This document shows positions 39,167 to 48,861 of a stretch of DNA of 64,000 nt, piece by piece. Source of the DNA: Monosporascus cannonballus (lineage: Eukaryota > Ascomycota > Sordariomycetes > Xylariales). A program made the position numbers and the translations under genes. The notes beneath the pieces are model-generated. The model saw only the letters and a list, made by a program, of their open reading frames with translations. It made no database searches and had not been told where the DNA came from. Each line of letters opens with the position of its first letter. Positions within the stretch are counted from its first letter, which is position 1. The stretch covers positions 186,001-250,000 of the forward strand of contig QJNS01000068.1 in NCBI GenBank assembly GCA_004154925.1, given 5' to 3'.

Positions 39167-40949
39167 ATATATATTTTTTCCGTTTCTAAAAAAATGAAAA
39201 ATCATCGAAATAACAAACGACAAAAATATTAAAGTATTTTCGTAATACGTAATTAACTATTCGCTGGAAGGTTGCTAATACGTTCGTAAGTTTTATTAAT
39301 ATAACCAAATACTTGAATAATCCGTATTTCGTCCTAAAAAATATTTTTTATTCGTAATATTCTTTTTAATTCTGATAAGGTTATATCTATTTTTAAGGTC
39401 GAATATTATAAATTATTTAATTCCGGAAAATCGGTTTTTTATTTTTGTAATTAGAAATAATAATATTCGATTTTGAACAGTAATATCGTTTAATTATTGA
39501 TAATTAATTACAAATCGTAATTTTCCATTTTTTTAAGTACGAAAAATATTAAATAATATAGTAATAATTTCGAAAGTCGAATTTATCTTTTTTGTAACCG
39601 ATTTTTTAGGTATTTTTTAAAAATACGTAATTCGTTTTTATTAAGATTATAAATAAGGTAAAACTTCGTCGAAAATCCTTCCTTAAAGATTATTTTATAA
39701 TCTTATTTATTATGTTCTAATAATTTCGTATCGAGTTTCTTTCTAAAGGGCTGCTTATATTTATAATATTATAACAATATATTAATTAAATTTTTGAATT
39801 CTTAAAACTATTATTTTTATTATTTTAAATCGTTATTTAATTATTTTAGTTTTATTTTGATAATAATAACAAGACGTCGTATTTTTTTAATACCCGTTTT
39901 TTTATATTTTATTTCTTTAAGTAATAAGGTTTCTATTATATCTTTATGCTTACATTTGTCGTTATCATCGATTAAGTATTAAAATCTTAATTTTTTTTCT
40001 TTCGTTTATTTATAAGGAATGAAATAATTTTATTTGGCCAATTCCGTCGTTAATGAAAACTCCGTATTAATTTATTTATAATAATCCTAAAATTATATCG
40101 TAATTCCCAAATAAAACGATATCGAAATTAACTGCTTAATATATTTTTTTAATAAAAATCTCGAAATAATTAATTTCGCGTATAATTTTTCCGTTATCGT
40201 AAACAAATTCCTAACTTTCGATATTCGTCGTTATATAAGATTTTAACTTATATTTCCATAATAATTTAAACTTATTAACTATATCTAGTACAATATAATT
40301 TCCGCTTAAAGCTTTGTAATCTACCATTACAGTATACCAATACGTTCCGATTCGTATTTTTAAAATAATAAAGTTATTAACGTTTTTTATTGTCGTATTT
40401 AAAGCCTTTTTCGGGAATTCTCTTTAATTTCTTTAAGTTTCGTTATTTTGTAACTTTTTTATAAATACTTTTTTTTTTAACTTTTACTCGAATTTGTCAA
40501 ACTTTATTTATATTTCTTCGTTTAACGCGTTAAGCTGTTATATATATCGTTATTGCCGGCGTATTATTCCTTTAAGTTATATTAATTATTTTTAATATTT
40601 TAGTAATTGTTTTCTTTATCGAATAAATTATTTTCTTATATTTACGATTGTAATCTTTTATACGTCGTTTTAATTATCGTTTCAAAGATTTTCCATAAAT
40701 TAACGTATTCTTTTCTTAATAATGTTTTAAAAAAGTTAATAATAAATATTAATTAAAAATGGAAATTCGTAATAACCTTTTAATAATATTTTTTTATTAT
40801 GCGCTAAATTAATTCTTTTTCTGTTTAATAATTATATTATCCATAATAACAAAAAGGGTTTTTTTATAGGTATTATTTTTTTAAGCCAGCTTTTTACCTT
40901 AGCTAATTGCTAGATATTTTCTGGGCTTATAATTCGAAAATATTAATAT

Positions 40950-42290
40950 TATTACTTATTATTTTTATTATTTCCGATACGGTTTAGAAAATCGAATTTT
41001 TCGTAATATATACGGGTAATTCGTTTGTAAATATATTATTTTTATTTTTCGTAATCGGGATATTCTCGTCGTCGACAATATATGGCATACATTTTGCCAT
41101 ATCGATTAAATATTTTGCGATAAATTTCTTTTGTTTAATTCTAATATTTGCGTAATTATTTTTATAATATTTCTTGCTATATTCGCAATACTTACTCAAT
41201 TAGCTTTTTAATTTTTTGCATTTTTTGTCGAATTTCTTATCGTAATCGTCTTTATTGGACCTTTTGTTATAAGTTTAATATATATTTAATTTCAATTATG
41301 TTAATAACTTTGCTATCGTTTTTTTAATTATTCATAAATTATTTTTTCGAACTAAAGATTTAATTATCTTATCGTGGCTTTTTAGGTTTTTTATATTTAT
41401 AAATTTTATATCTTATTTTGCTATAATTAAAATATTTAATCTGGTTTTAATTTTATCGGTAGGTAACGCCGAACTCCATAAGTTCTAATGCCGTTCCGTA
41501 AGAAATAAAAGGTACGTTTCGTTTGTTCCCCTAGTTAGATTTATTATATTCCGAATATAAAATATATTGTTCTTTTTTTGTCGTTTTTCAAATTGTGAAT
41601 TATTAATCCTTATTATTTTTATAATATACCGGTTTAAGGTAATAAATTGTTTAATTTAAATAATTTTATTTTTTATATTTTCTTTTAACCTTTTATAAAA
41701 TATATTGATAAAGGTATCGTCTTTATCGTCTCTTTATCCGGCCTTAGCTGCAAAACTTTTAAAGGTTACGGCATACTTGGACGCGGATCTTTTTTGTCAA
41801 AATTATAAAAATTGCTAGGCCGCCAAACATTTTTTATCTGGATTGTCGAAATTATTACGTTTTTGTTTTCGAAATTAATATAAAGTAAAAAGATTTTATT
41901 AATAAAATCTTTTTTATGCAGTTTTTTTATTTTTAAGAAAGTTTTTATAATGGGTTCAAACTAATTAACCGTATTTCCCGTTAGGTATGCTTTTATTATT
42001 AGGACTATATCCGCTGGATCGCTAAGGTCCAGAAAGCGAAAGTAAATTCGTATCTAAGTTAAAAAAGTTTGAAAGTTATTTTTCTTATCGTAAAGTTCCG
42101 GCTTTTTAGGCTTTATGCAGGCGAAAAAGGTTTAAATAAGTAACGTAACCTTAAGTTATTGAACTTTTTTTTCCAATTTCCAAATTCGAGCCTAAAGCTG
42201 CTATATAAGGGTTTCTTAAACGCTAATCGATATTTTGACAATATTAAATATTATTTAGAATTTAACGGTATTATTAAACAAAACTTTATA
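40950..42290 (-). pseudogene. Gag of element D
   Basis: On '-', the N-terminal coiled coil is near 42,150-42,240, the capsid block RFLDLSDPADIVLIIKAYL near 41,985-42,045 (retrotransposon gag family), and a zinc knuckle at about 41,390-41,436 with all Cys/His as Tyr (YFNYSKIRYKIYKY, fitting CX2CX4HX4C). The linker KCMPYIVDDENIPITKNK lies in the open frame 40,984-41,199. Gag packages the RNA. The frame is interrupted by stops and shifts; the open frame is only the C-terminal linker. Confidence 0.75.
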
Positions 42291-42293
42291 ACG

Positions 42294-42687
42294 TATAACG
42301 GCTAAGCGATTTACCTAATTATTAAATCTTAAATTAACGGATTTATGTTAATAGGAATATTGTAAGAATTTAAATAATAAATATAATAACGTATTACGTT
42401 TCGTAATATTAAAAGTACTTTAAGTAACGAATGGTTATTGCAAATTAAAGTTATTTAAATTATGGAATTAATAAACGTATATATCTTTGTTCTGGCTTAA
42501 ATTACTTAACCGATTTAAACCTTTAAGCCCTTTAAGCCCCTTAAGCCACTCGCTAGTTCAACCGGCTTAAAGGTGCCAAGCCTTTGAGTCCTTTAAGCCA
42601 ATCACGTAACCTTTTTGGCACGGTCGGGCTTGGATGCCCAGGCTCTCCGACCGTTTTTTGAGAAGCCAAGACCGTTAGGTCATAACA
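42294..42687 (-). repeat. 5' LTR of element D
   Basis: 394 bp, TATAACGGCTAAGCG to GGTCATAACA. The U3 block of CTTTAAGCCCCTTAAGCC repeats (42,490-42,610) is the same type as in element 1. The following CGTAA (42,688-42,692) is the candidate target duplication. Confidence 0.88.
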
Positions 42688-43262
42688 CGTAACCCTAATT
42701 TGTCGGATTTCTTTCTCCAGTTCCCAAATTCGAACCTAAAGCTGCTAAATAAGGGTTTCCTAAACGCTGATCGACATTTTAACAATATTGAATATTGTTC
42801 AGAATTTAACGGTATTACTGAACAAAAGCTTGTAACGTATAACGGCTTGGCGGTTTAACCAACTATTAAACCTTAAGTTAACGGGTTTATATTAGCAAAA
42901 ATATAGTAGGAATTTCAGCAATAAATACAGTAAAGTATTACGCCTTTTAATGCCTGGTTATTACAAACGATTAGTATTAATAAATATTGCAAATTAAAGC
43001 TATTTAATTATGGGATTAATAAGCGTATATATCCTATTCCTATTAGCTAGCTTACCACCAATAAATTAATAATCCGGCTTACTGGCTTACCACTAGTGAG
43101 TTGGTAATCCGGCTTATTGGCTCACCACCAGTAAGTTGGTGATCCGGCTCACTGGCTCACCACCAGTAAGTAAGTGATCCATCACGTGACCTGCCTACCG
43201 CGCACTTGTGGTTGGATCATGACAGACCGTTTCTGGAGACCGTGGCTCGTTGGGCCATGACA
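42688..43262 (-). mobile_element. Element F: gag start, leader and 5' LTR
   Basis: 42,688-42,837 matches the gag N-terminus and leader of elements D and E (CAAAAGCTTGTAACG next to the LTR). The LTR is 42,838-43,262 (425 bp, TATAACGGCTTGGCGG to GGGCCATGACA). Its U3 holds the CTGGCTCACCACCAGTAAG repeat block. Mutation is light toward 43,262, which is the border with normal-composition DNA. The rest of F lies to the left, displaced by D and the later insertions. Confidence 0.82.
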
Positions 43263-43462
43263 AGTTTACCTGGCTCTGTAGTGGACCCGGTGGAGGTTGC
43301 TAACAACACTCCTGTGAGTTGAATCATATGGAATATATGTAAACCACTTTAACCAAATCGATTCTTAACAGCTTGCGTTAGCGGCAAGCACTATATGAGA
43401 GAATGAAAGGGACTAGCCACTCCGCCACATAATCAAACGATCGGTAGTTCCAACGCAAGATG
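43263..43462. other. Low-copy DNA at the left edge of the island
   Basis: Normal base composition, no ORF of note. Contains TGGACCCGGTGGAGGTTGC at about 43,282-43,300, closely repeated at about 44,108-44,127. Confidence 0.5.
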
Positions 43463-43981
43463 TAGAGCGAGGAAATGGGTACCCGTGGGTCACCCACGAA
43501 TACCCACGCTAAATTTGGGTCACCCACGGGTCACCCACCGTTTTGATAGGTGACCCGTGGGAACCCACGCAAAAAAAAAATTCCCACGGGTTATCTATAG
43601 GAATTTTTTCAAATAATACAATACCAACGGGTTACTACTAAGAATTTTTATAAATTAAAATATATTTAAAAATTATTAACGATAAAAACAATATATTTAA
43701 TTATTAATGTATTCGTTAATATATATATTTATATAATTACCGATATAATTGTTAATATCGTTATTATTATTATATATGAACGTAGGTATTAATAAGTAAG
43801 TTAAAATTCCTACGGGTAACCCGTGGGTATTTTTGAATTCGGAAAAACTCCCATGGGTGACCCGTGGGTATTTTTGCATTTGAAAAAAACTCCCATAGGT
43901 GACCCATAGGAGTTGCGCGCTACCCACGGGACCCCACGGGTCCGTGGGTAAAAGTGCATGGGTGGGTATTCCCTCGCCCTA
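43463..43981. mobile_element. hAT-type non-autonomous element (MITE), 519 bp
   Basis: Flanked by a perfect 8-bp duplication, GCAAGATG, at 43,455-43,462 and 43,982-43,989. The ends TAGAGCGAGGAAAT and (reverse complement) TAGGGCGAGGGAAT match at 12 of 14 positions and fit the YARNG start of hAT inverted repeats. Both arms hold clusters of CCCGTGGG/CCCACGGG words, typical of subterminal transposase-binding repeats; the middle (about 43,590-43,800) is AT-rich. No transposase is encoded. The '-' open piece at 43,697-43,927 is part of the repeat arm, not a gene. It would need a hAT transposase elsewhere in the genome to move. Confidence 0.9.
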
Positions 43982-43989
43982 GCAAGATG

Positions 43990-45768
43990 GCATCGGAAGT
44001 CCTTGTCCGCATTTAAGCAGGGCGAGACCCTTACATACTAGCAAAAGGTCACTACATATTCATTCCCATACAAATTTGGACGGGATCCTATCCGGGCTGG
44101 AACTGGACCCCGGTGGAGGTAGCTAACTCAATATAACAACGTGACTTATAGCGTGGGGCTATGAAAGTGGAAATCATCGCGCCAAGGGCATAGCCGTCTT
44201 GGCGAATGCTTATCTCGAGTCGGAATCCTCGGCGCTTTCTAATGCTGTTTCCCCGCTATCTTCCTATATGAGTGTGCCTACGTACATCATGAAGTTAAAG
44301 GGAGGGAAAGCCAGTGGGTTTTTGATTTGAAGGGCATCGGACGATATGGGACGTAGAGTACCTTAAACGTACATGATCATAATTGGTCTAGGGAAGCAGA
44401 CACTTATTAATTATTATGCTCGTTGCATCATTTAAGCTCGTAGCTAACTGCTGTAGAGATCGTCTCCCACAACAAGCAGCACAATAAGGGGTGGATAACC
44501 CGGCACCAAAGAGTGGGCACGCTGGGCCACGGTTCAATGAACGATGACCAATGGAGGTGAAGATTACGCCTGGGGAGAGTGGAGCTCCGTTTCTGGGCCG
44601 GCAATTGTTGGGCCGGGTAATCTTGGCTGTGACAGCTGGACCAACTGCCTAGCAAAAGTTCCCTTGGCGATTCCGGGTGTTCAGCTTTCCCCTCGCTCTA
44701 CGTACATTCCTTCTTGACATGACAATCTTGCGGACCGAACTCCCAGATCTATTTTACACAGAGATAAACATGTTCGGTAACGTCCACTAATGGCTTCCAG
44801 TATTACCGAGTCTATGATAACCCGGTAGCACTTATATCAAGAGCTTCCGATACTGCGCTATCATTCACGATGATGCTTGACTTCTCTTTTCACATGATTG
44901 GAGAACCTTTGGAAACACAACTTCCGTTGTCATGGATTCTGAGCCATCAATGTAACCAGTCTCCAGCCATATCGGTTCTCCCGGGTTCCTTGACAAGATA
45001 ATGCCATATAATCCTTAGTGTCCAACAAGCTTACCTACACTCTCATATGAAACAATTTAGTCGAGACCGTTGGGGAAATGTATGATGGATCGTTGAGCAT
45101 AACTGCACCTGTTCAAAGTGATACGTCCTTCCGATTCGGTAAACCGGTTGGTCCTATTGCGAGTTAAAGACCTGTACGATCCTAAGGCTGTCAGCTGTGC
45201 TACGCAGCAAGTATCAGCCCATTGGCGCCACCCGTCGTCCGAGAACGCCACCATTTCTACCTTACTCCACTCCGTGAACTAAGATTTTTCATAGGATTAT
45301 TAACAATCCATAACCATATCGGCAAGATGAACTGCATCATAGTCTGTAAGAATGGCATTTCACCATATATGCTAGAACTGGTTATCTCTCCAGACGCATG
45401 ACTGCATGGTTTTGGCTATGATTGGCTATGCGCCCTCCCTCACCGGCTTTTCTTCTGCATAGAACCGCGGCCGTTACCAAATATCATCCCTGTCTTACGA
45501 TCCAAATGCGGAATTATAAGTAACCGTGTTCACATGAAGTTTCCTGTTGCTATTATGCCGACGGAGTCCACTTCTCTCCCGTCGGCCTGGACCATCCACC
45601 CTTGGCGAAGAATGTAATATGTTCCAGCCGTATAACTCCAGGATCAGTCCATATGGAGTCATATTTCATTGGTTACTTGGCTTCAAGACTCGCCTAATGC
45701 CATCCTGAAATCCTGAAATCCTTTAACGAGGTACATTCTTTTGTATCTTGCACATAGCATACTGCTTG
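43990..45768. other. Low-copy intergenic DNA, no gene recognised
   Basis: Normal base composition. Two short '-' open stretches (44,428-44,655 and 45,057-45,254) have no recognisable domain and neither is extended by an obvious exon. All three '+' frames contain scattered stops. It could be a decayed gene or long upstream DNA of the oxygenase gene; nothing in it supports a named function. Confidence 0.45.
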
Positions 45769-45779
45769 ATATATATATC
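45769..45779 (+). promoter_or_regulatory. TATA-like box upstream of the oxygenase gene
   Basis: GATATATATAT about 130-140 nt before the ATG at 45,910, the only such run near the gene in otherwise balanced sequence. A plausible core promoter element; not proven. Confidence 0.4.
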
Positions 45780-45786
45780 ACGGGTA

Positions 45787-45804
45787 TTCGCCTCTAGAGG
45801 CGAA
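45787..45804. promoter_or_regulatory. 18-bp perfect palindrome upstream of the oxygenase gene
   Basis: TTCGCCTCTAGAGGCGAA is its own reverse complement. It lies 105 nt upstream of the start codon and just after the TATA-like run. A dimeric regulator could bind here; a transcript from this site could also form a 9-bp hairpin arm. Function inferred from position only. Confidence 0.45.
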
Positions 45805-45909
45805 AGTGAGCAGGAACATGACAACCAGGCTTCAACACAGAATCAGCTTGCACCCTCATAAGATCTTATACCTGTAAAGAGAAAAAAATCTTCTTCACCA
45901 ATCAGCACA

Positions 45910-46791
45910 ATGGCCGCAGCTGCCATTATCGGTCGCCCAACCACGGGCATGTGTGGCATGTGGAACGGGACCAAGGACGATCAGGAGGCATATGTCGACT
46001 TCTCGACCGGTGACACGAACATCAACCCACCACTAGAGGTCAACTGCGAGGTCCAGGACCTCCGGATCACGAAGCCAACCTTCGCCGAGGCCGGATATGA
46101 GCTGGTGGACCACAAGACCAAGATGAGCCCTGAGGACTTCCTCAACGGCAAGGATGACAAGACGCTCCTCGAGAGCGTCTACTTCCAAGAGTGCAAAGAC
46201 CTCGTGCAGAGGACCACTGGCGCCAAGGTTGTCATTCCGTACATTTTCCGCCTCCGCCACCAGAGCGTTAAGCCCGGCGGCTTCGCGACCAAGGATGTCG
46301 GCGTCAGCTCGCTACCCATCGCACACTGCGACAGGGACCCCATCTCAGGGGCCTCGTCGCTCCGGGATGTGCTTGGTGCCGAGGAGGCCGAGCGCATGAT
46401 GAAGGCATACCCACGCTTCGCGCAGGTCAACGTGTGGCGCGGCATCGGGCAGACCGTCAGCCGGTGGCCGCTGTTGCTCATCGACACCAAGGAGTGCGAG
46501 AGCTGGGACTACGAGACGCACCTGGCCAAGATCTTCCCGACCAACGACCCGCGCGTGGCCATCCGCGGCCAGAAGCCGCACGACTCCGTCCTCAAGCACG
46601 ACCCGGGCTACCGCTACTTCTACGCCAGCGACATGCGCGTCGACGAGGCCCTCGTCTTCTCGTCCTTCGACTCCGTCAAGTCCAAGGTCGTGCCCCACGG
46701 CGCCTTCTGGGATAACAGCACGCAGGACGACGCGCCCGCGCGGCGGTCCATCGAGGTCCGCACATGGGCCTTCTTCGAGGATGCCGAGTGA
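45910..46791 (+). CDS. CmcJ/AsaB-like oxygenase (GA4-desaturase-like family)
   Basis: Intact, intronless, 293 residues, normal length for this family of fungal hydroxylase/desaturase-like enzymes (relatives of AsaB, GA4 desaturase and the CmcJ methoxylase subunit), which usually modify secondary metabolites as Fe(II)/2-oxoglutarate-type oxygenases. Visible landmarks: LRITKPTFAEAGYELVDHKT (51-70); HCD at 139-141 as the likely metal-binding HxD; QVNVWRGIGQTVSRWPL (172-188), the family's NVWRP-like block; YRYFYASDMRVDEALVFSSF (234-253); VPHGAFWD (261-268) with the likely distal His263; and RRSIEVR (278-284), the likely co-substrate-binding end. The start CACAATGGC is a good fungal context. No signal peptide or membrane segment. 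High GC at third positions, no RIP damage. No tailoring neighbours lie within the window, so its substrate is unknown. Confidence 0.85.
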   Translation: MAAAAIIGRPTTGMCGMWNGTKDDQEAYVDFSTGDTNINPPLEVNCEVQDLRITKPTFAEAGYELVDHKTKMSPEDFLNGKDDKTLLESVYFQECKDLVQRTTGAKVVIPYIFRLRHQSVKPGGFATKDVGVSSLPIAHCDRDPISGASSLRDVLGAEEAERMMKAYPRFAQVNVWRGIGQTVSRWPLLLIDTKECESWDYETHLAKIFPTNDPRVAIRGQKPHDSVLKHDPGYRYFYASDMRVDEALVFSSFDSVKSKVVPHGAFWDNSTQDDAPARRSIEVRTWAFFEDAE

Positions 46792-47454
46792 GGTTGACTT
46801 GTTATGGGGCGTTTTGGCCGGAAACTAGTTGTTAGACTACCTACGAAGTAAACCCATGAGGGTTTTGGCTACTATTTGTGAATAGTTTTCTCATTCTTGT
46901 AAGAAATTCATATATTAGACTACCTACAGCTGCTCTTAATCTTCCCGATACCATTCTGCACTCCAAGGAGATGAATACTCAGGATCACATCGACCACTAT
47001 AGTATCTGGAGTACTCCCCTATATTTCTATCTTCTGTCGGATTCAGTGGCTAGGGATCGGAAGGATTCGGGCCGGGTGTGGCTAGCGGGTGGAGGTCACA
47101 GGGGTGACAGCAAATTTATATAGGAGATTAATTCCATCAGCTCTGAAGGAATACGCGTTAGCCATTATTAATAACAATCACAGATAAAATGATTCGAGAA
47201 TACTTAATATCGTAATCTCAGACTGTTTAACAGTTATAAACCCGGTTTACAAGGTTTTTTAAAAAATTTTTATTTGACCCTAAAAACCCTTTTTGCTGTT
47301 AATAAATTAGGTGCCAAACAATCGAAAATTAGGATTACGATAAATAACAGTTAAGGATCCATTATAAAAACGAAGTTCGAAAAGCTAGGTAAATAGGATA
47401 CGTAATAGGAAAAGCTTTTTAGTTATGGGCTCGAAAATATCGTTAGGTTATTTG
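46792..47454. other. 3' flank of the oxygenase gene and transition to AT-rich DNA
   Basis: No convincing gene; the open piece 46,878-47,123 shows no domain. TTAGACTACCTAC occurs twice (about 46,832 and 46,915). From about 47,150 to the LTR at 47,455 composition becomes AT-rich although no repeat could be recognised, consistent with mutation spreading from the adjoining transposon. Confidence 0.45.
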
Positions 47455-47775
47455 TGTGACGGCTAGAAGGTTTAACCAACTATTAAACCTTAGTCGTACG
47501 GGTTTTTGTTAGCAGGAGTATCGTGGGACTTTGTAGTAATGAGATAACTTAGTTACGTTTCTTAATACTAAGGGTGCAAAAGTCGTATTATAAGCGATTA
47601 GTATTAATAAATATTGCAAGTTGAAGTTATTTAAATTATAGAAATAATTAGCGTATATATTTTAACCCGGCTTATTGGCTTATTACTAATAAGTTGGTAA
47701 TCCGGGTCACTGGCTTATTACTAGTAAGTTGGTAATCCGTTACGTAACCTGCTTTACCGCGTACCTGTGATTGGG
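47455..47775 (-). repeat. 3' LTR of element G, first piece
   Basis: TGTGACGGCTAGAAGG to GTGATTGGG. The interrupted continuation resumes at 48,166 and ends at about 48,211 (GGCCATAATA). The U3 repeats GGCTTATTACTAATAAG lie at 47,665-47,745. Confidence 0.88.
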
Positions 47776-48160
47776 TGTGGCGGCTAGGCGGTTTAACCAA
47801 CTATTAAACCTTAAGTCGACGGGTTTATGTTGGCAGGAGTATCGTGGGAATCTGAGCAATGGATACAGTAACGTGTCACGTCTCTTAATACCGGAAATGC
47901 CTTATTGCAAATGATTGGTATTGATGAGTGTTGCAAGCTGAAGCTATCTAAACTATAAAACTAATGAGCGTATATATCCTTCTCCTTCTTTGCTTGATCA
48001 CTCGTGATCACGCCGTTGGTGGTGATCACGATCACTTGGGATCACCTTTGATCACTGATGATCACTGGCTTGGCAGTGATCACCATCACGTGACTCGGGA
48101 GGTGGCCCGTGTGCTCCTGCCTGACCGTTTCTTGAGACCGGAGCTTGTTGGGTCGTAACA
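47776..48160 (-). repeat. 385-bp solo LTR nested in element G's LTR
   Basis: TGTGGCGGCTAGGCGG to GGGTCGTAACA with a perfect 5-bp duplication TTGGG at 47,771-47,775 and 48,161-48,165. The host LTR reads straight across it. Its U3 block (about 47,985-48,090) is an array of TGATCAC words unlike any other LTR here. Little RIP: many CpA and GC-rich stretches remain. The open frame 47,964-48,158 is a chance frame through this array. Confidence 0.93.
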
Positions 48161-48286
48161 TTGGGTCGTGGCAGACCGTTTCTAGAGACCGTGGCTCGTT
48201 AGGCCATAATACGATCTCCTCCTTTTACAAATTTTGCTCTTAAAATTTCCTTTTCTTTTCGGTAAGTTTTTTTGCATTTATCCAAT

Positions 48287-48861
48287 ATGTTTTTCGATAT
48301 ATTTAAGCGTTATTCTCGTAAATCCAAATAACGACTTGCTCTGGTTAATTTAATTAAATTCGAAAATTTTAACGCGATATTTTGTTTTTTCTATTTTGCC
48401 CGATAACTTAATTGCTAAATAATAAACGGGGTTTTTCGTTATAAAAAATGTGTTCGTCGAAATTATTCGTATAATGGGATAAGAATTCCTATTTTTATAA
48501 TTAATTACCATATCGTAAAGTCGAAAAGATTAAAAAAGGAAAAGCTAGTAGCCGAAAACTTTTTATCCGAAATTTTACGCGTTTTTTTTGTGTTATACGT
48601 CGTTAATGCTAATATTATTAATCCTAGGGTACGAAATATATTAAACGTATTTTTTAATTTTTGGACGATTTTAACGATTTTATTTATTTGAAGTCAGAAT
48701 TTATAGTCGAGGTACAGGCCTTAATTAAGATAAACGTTATTAATTGGAATACGGTAAACCAAGGATTTCCCTTTTTGGATCTTATGGGCTAAAATGTCAT
48801 TATTTCAGGTAGTTCCGTCGTTACTAATAAAAATTCTTTAATAGGCATTGGGCGCCAATAA
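48287..48861 (+). pseudogene. Antisense Zn2Cys6-like ORF of element G
   Basis: Begins MFFDIFKRYS at 48,287. Codons 48,383-48,472 read C-x2-Y-x6-C-x8-Y-x2-C-x6-Y: three Cys retained, three as Tyr, in the Zn(II)2Cys6 register. It continues with IVKSKRLKKEKLVAENFLSE, a basic coiled-coil-like stretch matching the other copies, and ends NSLIGIGRQ with a stop at 48,859-48,861 after at least one frameshift. About 190 codons. It overlaps the chromodomain end of the opposite-strand pol; the '+' open piece 48,848-49,039 is the complement of that chromodomain. Confidence 0.72.

Larger units (their letters stand above)
39167..42687 (-). mobile_element. Gypsy chromovirus element D, 5' half
   Basis: The '-' element cut in its RT by the second chromovirus. 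RT box YFDD (39,201-39,212) is intact in sequence. Protease and linker follow, with gag at about 40.95-42.28 kb and the 5' LTR at 42,294-42,687. The 3' half (RNase H to 3' LTR) is not found to the left, so it was lost or is unrecognisable. The 5' LTR is followed by gag sequence of another element (F), so D inserted into F's gag. Confidence 0.8.

Noticed and set aside
43463..43981. CRISPR-like array of CCCGTGGG repeats
   Set aside because: Repeats are short, irregular and inverted, lie inside a transposon with an 8-bp duplication, and the genome is eukaryotic in character.
44428..44655. 75-codon '-' frame in the island
   Set aside because: No recognisable domain, no start context or neighbouring exon; the length is expected by chance at this composition.
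45057..45254. 65-codon '-' frame in the island
   Set aside because: No domain and no extension; kept only as intergenic DNA.
46033..46715. Several long frames overlapping the oxygenase gene on both strands
   Set aside because: Shadows caused by the high GC of third codon positions in the real gene.
47964..48158. Asp/His-rich 64-codon frame
   Set aside because: Produced by the TGATCAC array in an LTR.
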